From Falsiruegeria mediterranea M17 (GTDB taxonomy: Bacteria > Pseudomonadota > Alphaproteobacteria > Rhodobacterales > Rhodobacteraceae), in assembly GCF_900302455.1 (NCBI RefSeq), contig NZ_ONZG01000010.1, positions 1-64,000 on the forward strand: 64,000 bases of DNA, written 5' to 3'. The stretch's first letter is position 1; each line of letters opens with the position of its first letter. Below are positions 45,124 through 54,427 of this stretch, in pieces. The translations under genes were made by a program, and so were the position numbers. The notes under the pieces were generated by a model, which saw nothing but the letters and a program-made list of their open reading frames with translations, made no database searches and was not told where the DNA came from.

Positions 45124-46674
45124 TCACATCGATACCTCAATCAAACGTGGGCCAGTTGAGTCAAAGGCATCTTCCAGCGCATCCGAGAATGCCTCGGCGC
45201 TGTCTATCCGAACGCCATCAACACCCATGGCACGGGCCTGCGCGATCCAGTCGATCCGAGGGCGGTCCAGCGTCAGCATGTCGATGGCGCGCGGACCGGG
45301 GTTCTGAACGCCGACGTTGATCAACTCGCCGCGCAGGATCTGATAGGAATGGTTAGCCCAGATCACCACGGTGATGTCCAACTGTTCCCGCGCCATTGTC
45401 CACAGCGCCTGTGGCATATAGAGCGCCGATCCATCCCCGGTCAACGTCAGCACCTTGCGATCCGGGCAGGCAATCGCAGCCCCGATGGCACAAGACAGCG
45501 AATAGCCGATAGACCCCCCGCAGTTGTTGAGCCAGGTGTGTGGCGCTGCCCCTTTGGTCACGGGATGAAAGGCACGGCCCGTGGTGATTGATTCGTCCAC
45601 AACGATGGCACCTTCGGGGATTTTCTGCCCCAAGACCTGTGCAATACTGTCCGGGTTCAACGGCCCGCTTACCGAAGCTTCTGGATTGCGCGTGGCCAGA
45701 TCTGGCTTGGCTCCCTCGGCACCCGCTGCAACGCAAAGCCCCTCCAGCGTGCCATGCAAATCAGCGCTCCAGTCTGCCAATTCAATGATCTCAGCCCCGT
45801 CTGCGCTCAGAACCGCTGGCTTGCCGGGATAGGCAAAGAACCCTATCGGAGCCCGCGCGCCGACCAGAACGATGCGCTTGAAAGGCGCCAAAACCTCGAC
45901 CGCCAGATCAATTGGATAGGGGACCCGGGGAACCGGCACCCGCCCTGCCCCACGCTCCATCCGAGCATTGGACCATTCCGACAACAGCGCACATCCGGTT
46001 TGCGCCGCGATCTGTCCCGCCAATTCCAAGGTTTCTGCCGTCAAGGCCTCGCCGCCCAACAGCAGCAGGCTCTCCGCTCCATCCAAAGCGCCTGCGGCTG
46101 CGGCAATGTCAGCCTCAGCGGGCTTCACACGGATCGGAGGTGCCAGGGGCGCTGCCACCTGACCGCCGTCGGTCCAGGCCGTGTCAGATGGCAGGATCAA
46201 CGTCGCGACCTGACCTGGCGCAGTGTTTGCCGCTTGCACCGATCGCGCGGCATCTGCCCCAACATCCGCGGCCGATTTTGCGCTGTGCACCCAATGGGAA
46301 ACCGGTCGCGCCAATCCTTCGATGTCTGCCGTCAGTGGCGCGTCCAGCTCCAGGTGAGAGGCCGCGTGTTCGCCCACGATGTTGACGACACCTGATCCGG
46401 CTTTCTTGGCGTTGTGCAGGTTGGATATCCCGTTTGCCAGCCCCGGCCCAAGGTGCAGCAGGGTCGAAGCCGGTTTACCTGCCATCCGGTAATAGCCATC
46501 GGCGGCTCCTGTCGCGACGCCTTCGAATAGTGTCAGAACCGAACGCATGCCAGGGATATGATCCAGCGCGGCCACAAAATGCATCTCTGACGTGCCGGGG
46601 TTGGTGAAACAGACCTCGACCCCGCTGTCCAAGAGCGTGTGCACCAGGCTCTCAGCCCCATTCATGTCCGCCAT
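45124..46674 (-). CDS. ThDP-dependent enzyme, acetolactate-synthase large-subunit-like
   Basis: A 516-residue thiamine-diphosphate enzyme. The active-site glutamate is in LTLFEGVATGAADGYYRMAG near residue 50, and the Mg/ThDP motif starts LTLTGDGSALYMPQALW. A central Rossmann-like domain is present. It resembles benzoylformate decarboxylase/acetolactate synthase relatives without a regulatory subunit nearby, so true acetolactate synthesis is unlikely. The ATG at 46674 follows GAGAGGCAGGG. It is divergent from the DUF302 gene. Confidence 0.85.
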   Translation of the reverse strand: MADMNGAESLVHTLLDSGVEVCFTNPGTSEMHFVAALDHIPGMRSVLTLFEGVATGAADGYYRMAGKPASTLLHLGPGLANGISNLHNAKKAGSGVVNIVGEHAASHLELDAPLTADIEGLARPVSHWVHSAKSAADVGADAARSVQAANTAPGQVATLILPSDTAWTDGGQVAAPLAPPIRVKPAEADIAAAAGALDGAESLLLLGGEALTAETLELAGQIAAQTGCALLSEWSNARMERGAGRVPVPRVPYPIDLAVEVLAPFKRIVLVGARAPIGFFAYPGKPAVLSADGAEIIELADWSADLHGTLEGLCVAAGAEGAKPDLATRNPEASVSGPLNPDSIAQVLGQKIPEGAIVVDESITTGRAFHPVTKGAAPHTWLNNCGGSIGYSLSCAIGAAIACPDRKVLTLTGDGSALYMPQALWTMAREQLDITVVIWANHSYQILRGELINVGVQNPGPRAIDMLTLDRPRIDWIAQARAMGVDGVRIDSAEAFSDALEDAFDSTGPRLIEVSM

Positions 46675-46793
46675 CCCTGCCTCTCCCGCTGATGTTCCCG
46701 GCGACCTTAGGGTGACATTTTGAACCACGCAATCGTGACCACACCCAAGCGGTGTTTGATGGCACAAAGGCGGGGCCGTGAAGGAGAGAGGCA

Positions 46794-47273
46794 ATGTTTC
46801 GATCTATTATGTTCTTGAGTGCTTTTGTGTTCTCTCTGCCAGCGTGGGCGGGCGATCTACAGCCGCGTGATGGTTGGGCGGTTCACCCCACAACCCAGAC
46901 CCATGATGCTCTGACCAAAGCAGTAAAAGCGGCTGTCAAATCCAACGGGCTTATTGTGGTCACCCAAGCTGGGCCCACCAAGGCCGCTGCCAATCGCGGC
47001 ATCACTATCCCGGGCAACCGGGTCATCGGTGTTTTCAACAACGACTTCGCAGTGCGGGTTCTGGAAACTTCGACCGCGGCCATGATCGAGGCCCCGATCC
47101 GCATCTATGTGACTGAAAACGAAGATGGCACCGCCACGCTATCCTATAAGCTGCCTTCGCATGTCATGGCCCCCTATACGGACGAAGGCGGCGCGGCGCT
47201 TGCGGCGATTGCCCAAGAACTGGACGCCGCGTTTCAGGCCATCGCCAAGGCCGCCATAACCGGGTCACACTGA
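46794..47273 (+). CDS. Exported DUF302 protein
   Basis: A 159-residue protein with a signal peptide ending SLPAWAGD and a DUF302 domain containing GITIPGNRVIGVFNNDFAVRVL. DUF302 has no settled function. It lies in the divergent gap between two ThDP enzymes, just before the second of them. It is probably periplasmic. Confidence 0.85.
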   Translation: MFRSIMFLSAFVFSLPAWAGDLQPRDGWAVHPTTQTHDALTKAVKAAVKSNGLIVVTQAGPTKAAANRGITIPGNRVIGVFNNDFAVRVLETSTAAMIEAPIRIYVTENEDGTATLSYKLPSHVMAPYTDEGGAALAAIAQELDAAFQAIAKAAITGSH

Positions 47274-47342
47274 CGTGATCGGGCTTGCGCCTGCCCGCTC
47301 TCTCCGCAATCTCGCATCCTGAAACAACTCGGAGAACCCCGC

Positions 47343-48962
47343 ATGTCCACCTCCTCCCCCCGTGCCGCCGATCTTTTGGCGCGTCGCCTGTACGAAGCCG
47401 GATGCCGCCATGCGTTCGGGATGCCGGGGGGTGAGGTTTTGACTCTGGTGGATGCGCTGGAGAAGGCAGGGATCACCTTTCATCTGGCCAAGCACGAAAA
47501 CGCAGCCGGTTTCATGGCCGAAGGGGTGCATCACGCTGATGGCGCGCCCGCCATTCTGGTGGGCACGCTTGGGCCGGGGGCGATGAACGGCATCAATGTG
47601 GTTGCCAATGCCCTACAGGATCGGGTGCCGATGATTGTACTGTCGGGTTGCGTGGACGAAGACGAAGCGCTGACCTACACCCATCAGGTGATGGATCATC
47701 AGGCAGTGTTTCGCCCCATCACCAAGGGCAGCTTTCGCCTGACCGCCAAAGGTGCCGACATCATCGCCGACAAGGCGGTTTCGCTTGCGATGCAGCCCCG
47801 CCCCGGTCCGGTGCACATCGACGTTCCGATCTCGGTCGCAGACACGCGCGTGACGGGTGTTCCCCTGCGGCGACTGGCCCCGGCGGCCCGGGTGGTGCCT
47901 CAAGGCGCAAAACTGGCCCAAGCTCGCGAGTGGCTGGCCGACAGCAAGCGCCCTTTCGCCATTGTCGGTCTGGACCTGCTGGCCGAAACCTCTGCCTGCG
48001 TGTTGCGGGCATTCCTTGAGCACTACCAGATCCCCTTTGTAACCACCTATAAGGCCAAAGGCATCGTGCCCGAGGATCATCCCTTGTGCCTGGGTGGTGC
48101 AGGCCTGTCGCCTTTGGCGGACAAGCATCTGTTGCCGCTCGTTGAACAGGCCGATCTGATCCTGTGTCTGGGCTATGACCCCATCGAAATGCGGCCCGGC
48201 TGGCGCGAGGTTTGGGACCCGTCGAAACAGCGTGTCATCGACATCGCCACCGTGCCCAACGACCACTACATGCACCAGGCCAGCCTGAACTTTGTCGCCC
48301 ATGTGGGCGAAACGCTTGAAGTCCTTGCCAAAGGCAACGCCGCGCGCGCGGTCTGGTCAGGGGGAGAGCCGCAGGCGACCAAGACGGCGCTGGCGCAAGC
48401 GTTTCCGCAGGGCGACGACTGGGGTCCTGCTGCCGTCATCGCAGAAACCCGCGCCGTGATGCCACCCGAGACGCTGGCCACCGCTGACAGCGGCGCGCAT
48501 CGCATTCTGCTGAGCCAAATGTGGGACTGCACCGAACCGCGGGGCCTGATCCAAAGCTCGGCGCTTTGCACCATGGGCTGCGCCGTGCCGATGGCGATCG
48601 GTCGCAAACTGGCGCAACCGGATCGGCCAGTGGTCAGCTTTTCGGGCGATGCCGGTTTGCTGATGGTTGCCGGAGAGTTGGCCACTGCTGCCGAGTTGGA
48701 CACTCGCGCGATCTTTGTCGTGTTCGTGGACGCCAGCCTTGCGCTCATCGAGTTGAAACAACGCCAGCGTCAGATGACCAACCGGGGCGTCGATTTCGGC
48801 CACCACGACTTTGCCGCCATGGGCCGCGCTTTTGGCGGCGCAGGTCACACTGTGCGCAACCGCGCCGAACTGCGAGCCGCCTTGGGACAGGCGCAACAGG
48901 CTGGCACTTTCACCGTGATCGCAGCCGAGATCGAACGGGAGGGGTACGATGGCCGTATCTGA
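47343..48962 (+). CDS. ThDP-binding protein, acetolactate-synthase-like
   Basis: A 539-residue ThDP enzyme. The N-terminal domain has GMPGGEVLTLVDALEKAG and the cofactor-activating glutamate in KHENAAGFMAEG. The cofactor motif VVSFSGDAGLLMVAGELATA lies near residue 435. Substrate is unknown; the adjacent CoA transferase suggests a decarboxylation or CoA-linked C-C reaction such as that of oxalyl-CoA decarboxylase. Motifs specific for that enzyme cannot be confirmed by eye. It overlaps the CaiB gene by 14 bases. Confidence 0.85.
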   Translation: MSTSSPRAADLLARRLYEAGCRHAFGMPGGEVLTLVDALEKAGITFHLAKHENAAGFMAEGVHHADGAPAILVGTLGPGAMNGINVVANALQDRVPMIVLSGCVDEDEALTYTHQVMDHQAVFRPITKGSFRLTAKGADIIADKAVSLAMQPRPGPVHIDVPISVADTRVTGVPLRRLAPAARVVPQGAKLAQAREWLADSKRPFAIVGLDLLAETSACVLRAFLEHYQIPFVTTYKAKGIVPEDHPLCLGGAGLSPLADKHLLPLVEQADLILCLGYDPIEMRPGWREVWDPSKQRVIDIATVPNDHYMHQASLNFVAHVGETLEVLAKGNAARAVWSGGEPQATKTALAQAFPQGDDWGPAAVIAETRAVMPPETLATADSGAHRILLSQMWDCTEPRGLIQSSALCTMGCAVPMAIGRKLAQPDRPVVSFSGDAGLLMVAGELATAAELDTRAIFVVFVDASLALIELKQRQRQMTNRGVDFGHHDFAAMGRAFGGAGHTVRNRAELRAALGQAQQAGTFTVIAAEIEREGYDGRI

Positions 48963-50133
48963 GGGCGCGCTGACAGGCGTCAAGGTTCTGGACCTCAGCC
49001 GCATTCTGGCCGGTCCCACTTGTACGCAGCTGTTGGGCGATCTGGGCGCAAGCGTCCTGAAGATCGAGAATCCGGTCACGGGCGGCGATGACACCCGGCA
49101 GTGGGGGCCGCCGTATGTGACAGATGCAGAAGGCAACGCCAGCGACCTGAGCGCCTATTTCATGTCCGCCAATCGCAACAAGAAATCTGTCGCGATGGAC
49201 ATAACCACGCTGGATGGCCAGGCCACCATTCGCCGTCTGGCGGCCGAAGCGGATATCCTGATCGAGAATTTCAAACCCGGCGGGTTGGCCAAATACGGCT
49301 TGGACTACACCACCATCTCAAAAGAGGTGCCGGGCCTCGTCTATTGCTCGATCTCGGGCTACGGGCAGACCGGCCCAAATGCCGCGAAACCCGGATACGA
49401 CCTGATGGCGCAGGGCTATGGCGGGATCATGTCGCTGACCGGCGAACCAACAGGCGCGCCGATGAAGGTGGGTGTTGGCATCGCGGATGTGATGTGTGGA
49501 ATGTATGCAACCGTGGGAATCCTCGCCGCCCTGCGCCATGCCGAACGCACAGGCGAAGGCCAACAGATCGACATCGCGCTGGTCGATGCACAGGTGTCGT
49601 GGCTGATCAACGAGGGTGTGAACTATCTGACCAGCGGCAACGTTCCAGAGCGACGTGGCAACGGACATCCCAACATCGTGCCCTACGACGTCTACGAAAC
49701 CGCCGATGATCACGTGATCCTGGCCGTGGGCAATGACAGCCAGTTCACCCGGTTTTGCGGGTTTCTGGGTTTGAACGAACTGCCAAAAGACGGACGGTTT
49801 GCCACCAACCCCGCCCGCCTGGAACACCGTGATGCGTTAAATGCCATCCTGCGCCCCACTTTGCTAAACCACGACACGCAAACAGTGATTCGCGAACTTG
49901 AAGCGCGCAAAGTGCCGGTTGGTCCGGTACAGACGCTGGATCAGGTGTTCGACAGCGATCAGGTCACTGCGCGCACGATGCAGATCGACATGGAGGCCAC
50001 CCCTGGCCCTGTGCATCTGATCGGCAATCCGCTCAATTTCAGCCGCACACCTGTAACATATCGCCATGCTCCGCCGACCTTTGGGGCGGACACCGAAGCC
50101 GTTCTCAACAGCAAAACCCCCTTCAAGGACTGA
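48949..50133 (+). CDS. CaiB/BaiF (family III) CoA transferase
   Basis: A 394-residue family III CoA transferase. It has the start GVKVLDLSRILAGPTCTQLL, the ENFKPGGLAKYGL segment and the catalytic-aspartate region VGVGIADVMCGMYATVG near residue 180. It moves CoA between carboxylic acids by a ping-pong mechanism. It overlaps the ThDP gene's end, so both are one transcript. Formyl-CoA:oxalate and other pairs are possible, but cannot be chosen from sequence. Confidence 0.9.
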   Translation: MAVSEGALTGVKVLDLSRILAGPTCTQLLGDLGASVLKIENPVTGGDDTRQWGPPYVTDAEGNASDLSAYFMSANRNKKSVAMDITTLDGQATIRRLAAEADILIENFKPGGLAKYGLDYTTISKEVPGLVYCSISGYGQTGPNAAKPGYDLMAQGYGGIMSLTGEPTGAPMKVGVGIADVMCGMYATVGILAALRHAERTGEGQQIDIALVDAQVSWLINEGVNYLTSGNVPERRGNGHPNIVPYDVYETADDHVILAVGNDSQFTRFCGFLGLNELPKDGRFATNPARLEHRDALNAILRPTLLNHDTQTVIRELEARKVPVGPVQTLDQVFDSDQVTARTMQIDMEATPGPVHLIGNPLNFSRTPVTYRHAPPTFGADTEAVLNSKTPFKD

Positions 50134-50311
50134 AACACATCGGCTGTTTGCGCGGGGTTTTGCTGAAACAACTGCCTGAATCGGCGGCGAATCTCACATT
50201 TTGCACACACGGGTTTTCACCAATTCGCGAGCGGCGTCGATACTGTTACTGGCCGCCTATACAGTTTGCTAAGCCGTAAGAGCCAGCACTCACACAAGGA
50301 TCGGACCCAGC

Positions 50312-51682
50312 ATGAAACAAGACATTTTCGGACAGATGAACAGCCTGACCCGCGACGACAGCGTCGAAGCGTGGAACGGTGTTCTGCTCGGGTTCATGGC
50401 GCATGCCGCTGTCACGCCGCAACATCTGGGCGCCGTGCTGACGTCTGAACCGGACTTTGCCTTGGGCCACGCGGTCAAAGGGATCTTCACCATCCTGCTG
50501 GGTCGGCGTGAGCTTTACTCGGTGGCCGAGCAAGCCCTGAAGGACGCACAGGCCGCGATGCAGGCCCGCCCGGTGAGCGCGCGTGAGATGCTGTTTGTCG
50601 AAGCCTTGCAGGTCTGGCTGGCTGGCAGCCCGACCGGTGCGGTCCAAAAGTTCGAAGAAGTGCTGCGCTCTCGCCCCGAAGACACGCTGGCCATGAAACT
50701 CAGCCACGCGGCGCGCTTTGTGCTGGGGGATGCCAAGGGCATGCGCCGGTCCATCGAGCGGGTGATGCCCACCTACGCCCCCGATCACGCGGGTCGCGGC
50801 TATCTGCTGGGCTGCCACGCCTTTGCACTTGAGGAAACCGGAGCTTATGAAAAGGCCGAGATTGCAGGCCGTCAGGCGCTGTGGATGGTGTCAGACGATG
50901 CCTGGGGTCTGCATGCGGTGGCACATGTGCACGATATGACCGGCAATGCGGCGCAGGGCCTGGAATGGCTGGCGGGGCGCGAGGATGCCTTTACCCACTG
51001 CAACAACTTCCGCTACCACGTCTGGTGGCACAAGGCGCTGATGCATCTGGACTTGGGCCAGATCGACGAGGTGATGGCGCTCTATGATGCGGAAATTCGC
51101 GCCAACAAGACCGACGACTACCGTGACATTTCCAACGCAACCTCGCTGCTTTCGCGACTCGAGCTTGAAGGTGTCAACGTTGGCGACCGGTGGGAAGAGC
51201 TGGCCGAATTCAGCGCCGCCCGGACCGAAGATGGCTGCCTGATCTTTGCCGATCTGCACTATCTGCTGGCCCTGACCGGTGACAAACGCGAGGACGCGGC
51301 GACATCGATGCTGCGCCGGATCGCGCGAGACGCCCAACAAAACAAATGCGATACCACCCGCCGCATGGCGCAGCCGGGCATGGACGCAGCCCTTGGCCTG
51401 CACGCCTTTGGCGACGGCGACTATGGGCTGGCGTTTGATCACCTTGCCAATGCGCGCGGGTCGATGCAGCTGGCCGGTGGCAGCCACGCCCAGCGCGATG
51501 TGTTTGAGCGCCTGACCATCGACGCAGGCCTGCGTGCGGGCCGCTTGGACGCGGTGGAAGGAATTCTGGATGACCGCCAAGCCCAGCGCGCCGGTGGTGA
51601 AGACAACTATGCCCTGGCCCGCCGAGCACTGATTGCCTCTGGACGTGGCAGTGAGAACGCGCAAAGCGTCCCGGCAGAATAA
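50312..51682 (+). CDS. Tetratricopeptide-repeat protein, TTC38-like
   Basis: A 456-residue soluble protein of TPR-like helices. It matches the TTC38 family (for example LGHAVKGIFTILLGRRELY and GLHAVAHVHDMTGNAAQG). It has no signal peptide or membrane segment. It is 22 bases before opgC, so it may be co-transcribed with the glucan operon, but no link between the families is established. Function is unknown. Confidence 0.85.
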   Translation: MKQDIFGQMNSLTRDDSVEAWNGVLLGFMAHAAVTPQHLGAVLTSEPDFALGHAVKGIFTILLGRRELYSVAEQALKDAQAAMQARPVSAREMLFVEALQVWLAGSPTGAVQKFEEVLRSRPEDTLAMKLSHAARFVLGDAKGMRRSIERVMPTYAPDHAGRGYLLGCHAFALEETGAYEKAEIAGRQALWMVSDDAWGLHAVAHVHDMTGNAAQGLEWLAGREDAFTHCNNFRYHVWWHKALMHLDLGQIDEVMALYDAEIRANKTDDYRDISNATSLLSRLELEGVNVGDRWEELAEFSAARTEDGCLIFADLHYLLALTGDKREDAATSMLRRIARDAQQNKCDTTRRMAQPGMDAALGLHAFGDGDYGLAFDHLANARGSMQLAGGSHAQRDVFERLTIDAGLRAGRLDAVEGILDDRQAQRAGGEDNYALARRALIASGRGSENAQSVPAE

Positions 51683-51704
51683 AAAACTAAGGACAGTACC
51701 CGAT

Positions 51705-52928
51705 ATGGCGACCGTTTCGCCCTCAACTGATTTTGCCCCCGTCGCGGCTTCGACCGCGACGCCAGCGGTGCGCGTGCGTGATCCACGTTTGGATTTCTAT
51801 CGCGGCATCGCGATGTTCATCATCCTGATTGCGCATATCCCGGGTGACCCCTGGGCACGCTGGATCCCGGCCCGCTTCGGGTTCTCGGACGCAACCGAGA
51901 TCTTTGTGTTCTGTTCGGGCATGGCCTCGGCCATTGCCTTTGGCGGGGCATTTGTGCGCAAGGGTTGGTGGATGGGCACCGCCCGCGTGGCCTTCCGCAT
52001 CTGGCAGGTCTATTGGGCGCATATCGGGCTGTTCTTCTTTGTCGCCATGTCGATGGCGGCATTGGACCAGTCGGGACTGTTCGAAAAGACCTACATCAAC
52101 TCCCTCAATCTGCAGCATTTCTTCAAGGATCCGGCCTCGCAGATGGTGGGGATCTTTACGCTGACATACGTGCCCAACTATTTTGACATCCTGCCGATGT
52201 ATCTGGTGGTGCTGGCGCTGATGCCAATCTTTGTTGGTCTGCAACAAAAGCTGGGGTTCTGGGCCGCTGCTCTGGCGTCGGTCGCACTGTGGGCCGTTGC
52301 GCAAACCGGCATGCTGGCCCTTCCGGCAGAGCCTTGGTCAACCCGAGAGTGGTTCTTCAACCCCTTCGGCTGGCAGCTTTTGTTCTTTACCGGCTTTGCC
52401 TTCATGCGCGGCTGGATCCCTGCTCCAACGGTGTCCAAGACCCTGATCTGGGTCAGCGCCCTGTTTCTGGTGTTGTCCGCGCCCTTTGGTTCGTGGAAGG
52501 TGTTCCTGTGGATCGATGCGTGGAACAGCGATCTCGCTGATCAGATCCGCAAGGTCTGGCCCCTGACCAAGGAGCTCCGCGACAAGACCGAGTTTGGCCT
52601 CTTCCGCTACGTGCACTTTCTTGCGTTGGCCTATCTGGGTTGGGTCGTCGCAGGTGAAAAGGGCGCCCGCCTGATCGCCACCGGGACCGGCGCGCTGGCG
52701 CAACTCTGGCAAGTCGTCCTGACCCTGATCACAAAGGTCGGACAGCAGTCGCTTGCAGTCTTTGTTTTCTCGATGGCCGCCGCACGCATCCTGGGTGTCT
52801 TGCTGGATCAAACCGGGCGTGACTTCTTTCCCGTTCTCTTTGCCAACTTGCTTGGCTTTGCGCTGATCATCGGCGTTGCCTACTTGGCGGGCTGGTTCAA
52901 ATCGCAACCTTGGAAGGCCAAGAAATGA
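51705..52928 (+). CDS. opgC: OpgC, succinyltransferase of periplasmic glucans
   Basis: A 407-residue inner-membrane protein with about ten transmembrane helices. It belongs to the OpgC acyltransferase family, with RDPRLDFYRGIAMFIILIAH at the start and ATEIFVFCSGMASAIAFGG. It adds succinyl groups to osmoregulated periplasmic glucans. The ATG at 51705 is preferred. The stop overlaps opgG by ATGA. Confidence 0.9.
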   Translation: MATVSPSTDFAPVAASTATPAVRVRDPRLDFYRGIAMFIILIAHIPGDPWARWIPARFGFSDATEIFVFCSGMASAIAFGGAFVRKGWWMGTARVAFRIWQVYWAHIGLFFFVAMSMAALDQSGLFEKTYINSLNLQHFFKDPASQMVGIFTLTYVPNYFDILPMYLVVLALMPIFVGLQQKLGFWAAALASVALWAVAQTGMLALPAEPWSTREWFFNPFGWQLLFFTGFAFMRGWIPAPTVSKTLIWVSALFLVLSAPFGSWKVFLWIDAWNSDLADQIRKVWPLTKELRDKTEFGLFRYVHFLALAYLGWVVAGEKGARLIATGTGALAQLWQVVLTLITKVGQQSLAVFVFSMAAARILGVLLDQTGRDFFPVLFANLLGFALIIGVAYLAGWFKSQPWKAKK

Positions 52929-54427
52929 AGCTCACTCGTCGTCACTTCCTCGCCTCTGCCTCGGCCCTTGCTCTGGCCCCCGCTGTGGGTGCCACCGGCG
53001 CAGGCGTGCCCTTTGATCGCGAGACGGTTGTGGCCGAGGCCCGCGATCTGGCCAGCCGCCCTTACGCGCCGCGCCCGCGTGTGCCCGAAGCCTGGCAGAA
53101 CCTGAGCTACGAGCAATACCGCGAGATCCGGTTCCGCCTGGACAAGGCGCTGTGGTACGGAACTGACACGCCTTATAACGTCGATTTCTTTACCCCCGGT
53201 CTGTACTTCCCGCAGGCGGTCAAGGTGTTCTCGGTCGAGGGCGGTCTGTCGACGCCCGTGCCCTTCAGCCTGGACATGTTCAAGAAATCCGACAAGGTGC
53301 CCGATCTGCCCGTGGATGCCGACACGCTCGGCTTTTCCGGCCTGCGCCTTCGCACCGAGCTGCACCGCCCCGGCAAAACGGATGAGTTCTGCGTCTTCCA
53401 AGGCGCCAGCTATTTCCGCGCCATCGGTCTTGGCGAGGCTTATGGCCTCTCGGCGCGTGGTCTTGCGCTCAAGACCGGCGATCCGGAGGGCGAGGAATTC
53501 CCGGATTTCATCCGCTTCTGGCTGGAACGCCCCAAAGTGGGCCAGCGCAACATGGTTGTGCACGCCCTCATGGACAGCCCCAGTGTAGCCGGTGCCTATC
53601 GGTTTGACGTGACTCCGGGCGAAGACTGCGTGATGGAGGTAGAGGCCACGCTCTTTGCTCGCGAAGAGATGGACCATGTAGGCCTTGGCCCGTTGACCTC
53701 AATGTTCCTGTTCGACGAAACCAACCCGACTCGGTTCGACGACTTCCGCCCGGCTGTGCACGACAGCGACGGGCTGATGATCCACAATGGCGCGGGTGAG
53801 GTGCTTTGGCGGCCGCTCGCCAACCCCAAGCACCTGCAAGTGTCGTCCTTTGTCGACACCAACCCGCGTGGCTTTGGCCTGATGCAACGCTCGCGCGAGT
53901 TCTCGAATTTTGCGGATCTCGAGGCGCATTACCATCGCCGCCCCGGCCTGTGGGTCGAACCCAAGGGCGATTGGGGTAAGGGCACCGTACGTCTGGTGGA
54001 AATCCCGGCGGATCAGGAAATCTATGACAACATCGTCGCCTACTGGCGCCCTTCTGAACCCTATGCGCCCGGTCAACAGGTCGATATCGCCTATCGCCTG
54101 ACTTGGGGCGAGCACCCCTATCGCACACCCCTGCCCGCTGTCATCAACACGGCCATGGGCAAGCGCCATTTTGCCGAAGGCCGTGTTGCGGTGATCGATT
54201 TTGAAGCGTCAGACCTGTTCGATGATCTCGACGCTATCGACATCTTTACCCAATCGCCGCATGTCGAAACCTCCAAGGGGGTGCTGCAACGCAACCCGGA
54301 CACCGGCGGCGCGCGACTGGCGTTCTCCTTCGATCCGGGCGAACGCGATCATGTTGAATTGCGCGCACAACTGCGCAAAGACGGCGCAGCAGCGTCCGAG
54401 GTCTGGCTCTATCGGTGGACCGCTTGA
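52925..54427 (+). CDS. opgG: OpgG, glucan biosynthesis protein (Tat-exported)
   Basis: A 500-residue MdoG-family periplasmic protein. The N-terminus has a twin-arginine signal, KLTRRHFLASASALALAPA. The mature domain includes RFRLDKALWYG and FPQAVKVFSVEGG. It acts with OpgH in glucan backbone assembly, probably in branching. It overlaps opgC by ATGA and opgH by 13 bases. Confidence 0.93.
   Translation: MKLTRRHFLASASALALAPAVGATGAGVPFDRETVVAEARDLASRPYAPRPRVPEAWQNLSYEQYREIRFRLDKALWYGTDTPYNVDFFTPGLYFPQAVKVFSVEGGLSTPVPFSLDMFKKSDKVPDLPVDADTLGFSGLRLRTELHRPGKTDEFCVFQGASYFRAIGLGEAYGLSARGLALKTGDPEGEEFPDFIRFWLERPKVGQRNMVVHALMDSPSVAGAYRFDVTPGEDCVMEVEATLFAREEMDHVGLGPLTSMFLFDETNPTRFDDFRPAVHDSDGLMIHNGAGEVLWRPLANPKHLQVSSFVDTNPRGFGLMQRSREFSNFADLEAHYHRRPGLWVEPKGDWGKGTVRLVEIPADQEIYDNIVAYWRPSEPYAPGQQVDIAYRLTWGEHPYRTPLPAVINTAMGKRHFAEGRVAVIDFEASDLFDDLDAIDIFTQSPHVETSKGVLQRNPDTGGARLAFSFDPGERDHVELRAQLRKDGAAASEVWLYRWTA

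Noticed and set aside
44565-45320. A 251-codon frame across the repeat after cobF
   Set aside because: It spans the dispersed repeat and the antisense of the ThDP gene; translation shows only repeat-derived low-quality sequence.
45124-46674. True acetolactate synthase (ilvB)
   Set aside because: No small subunit follows and the size and motifs fit the wider decarboxylase group, so the ilvB symbol was not used.
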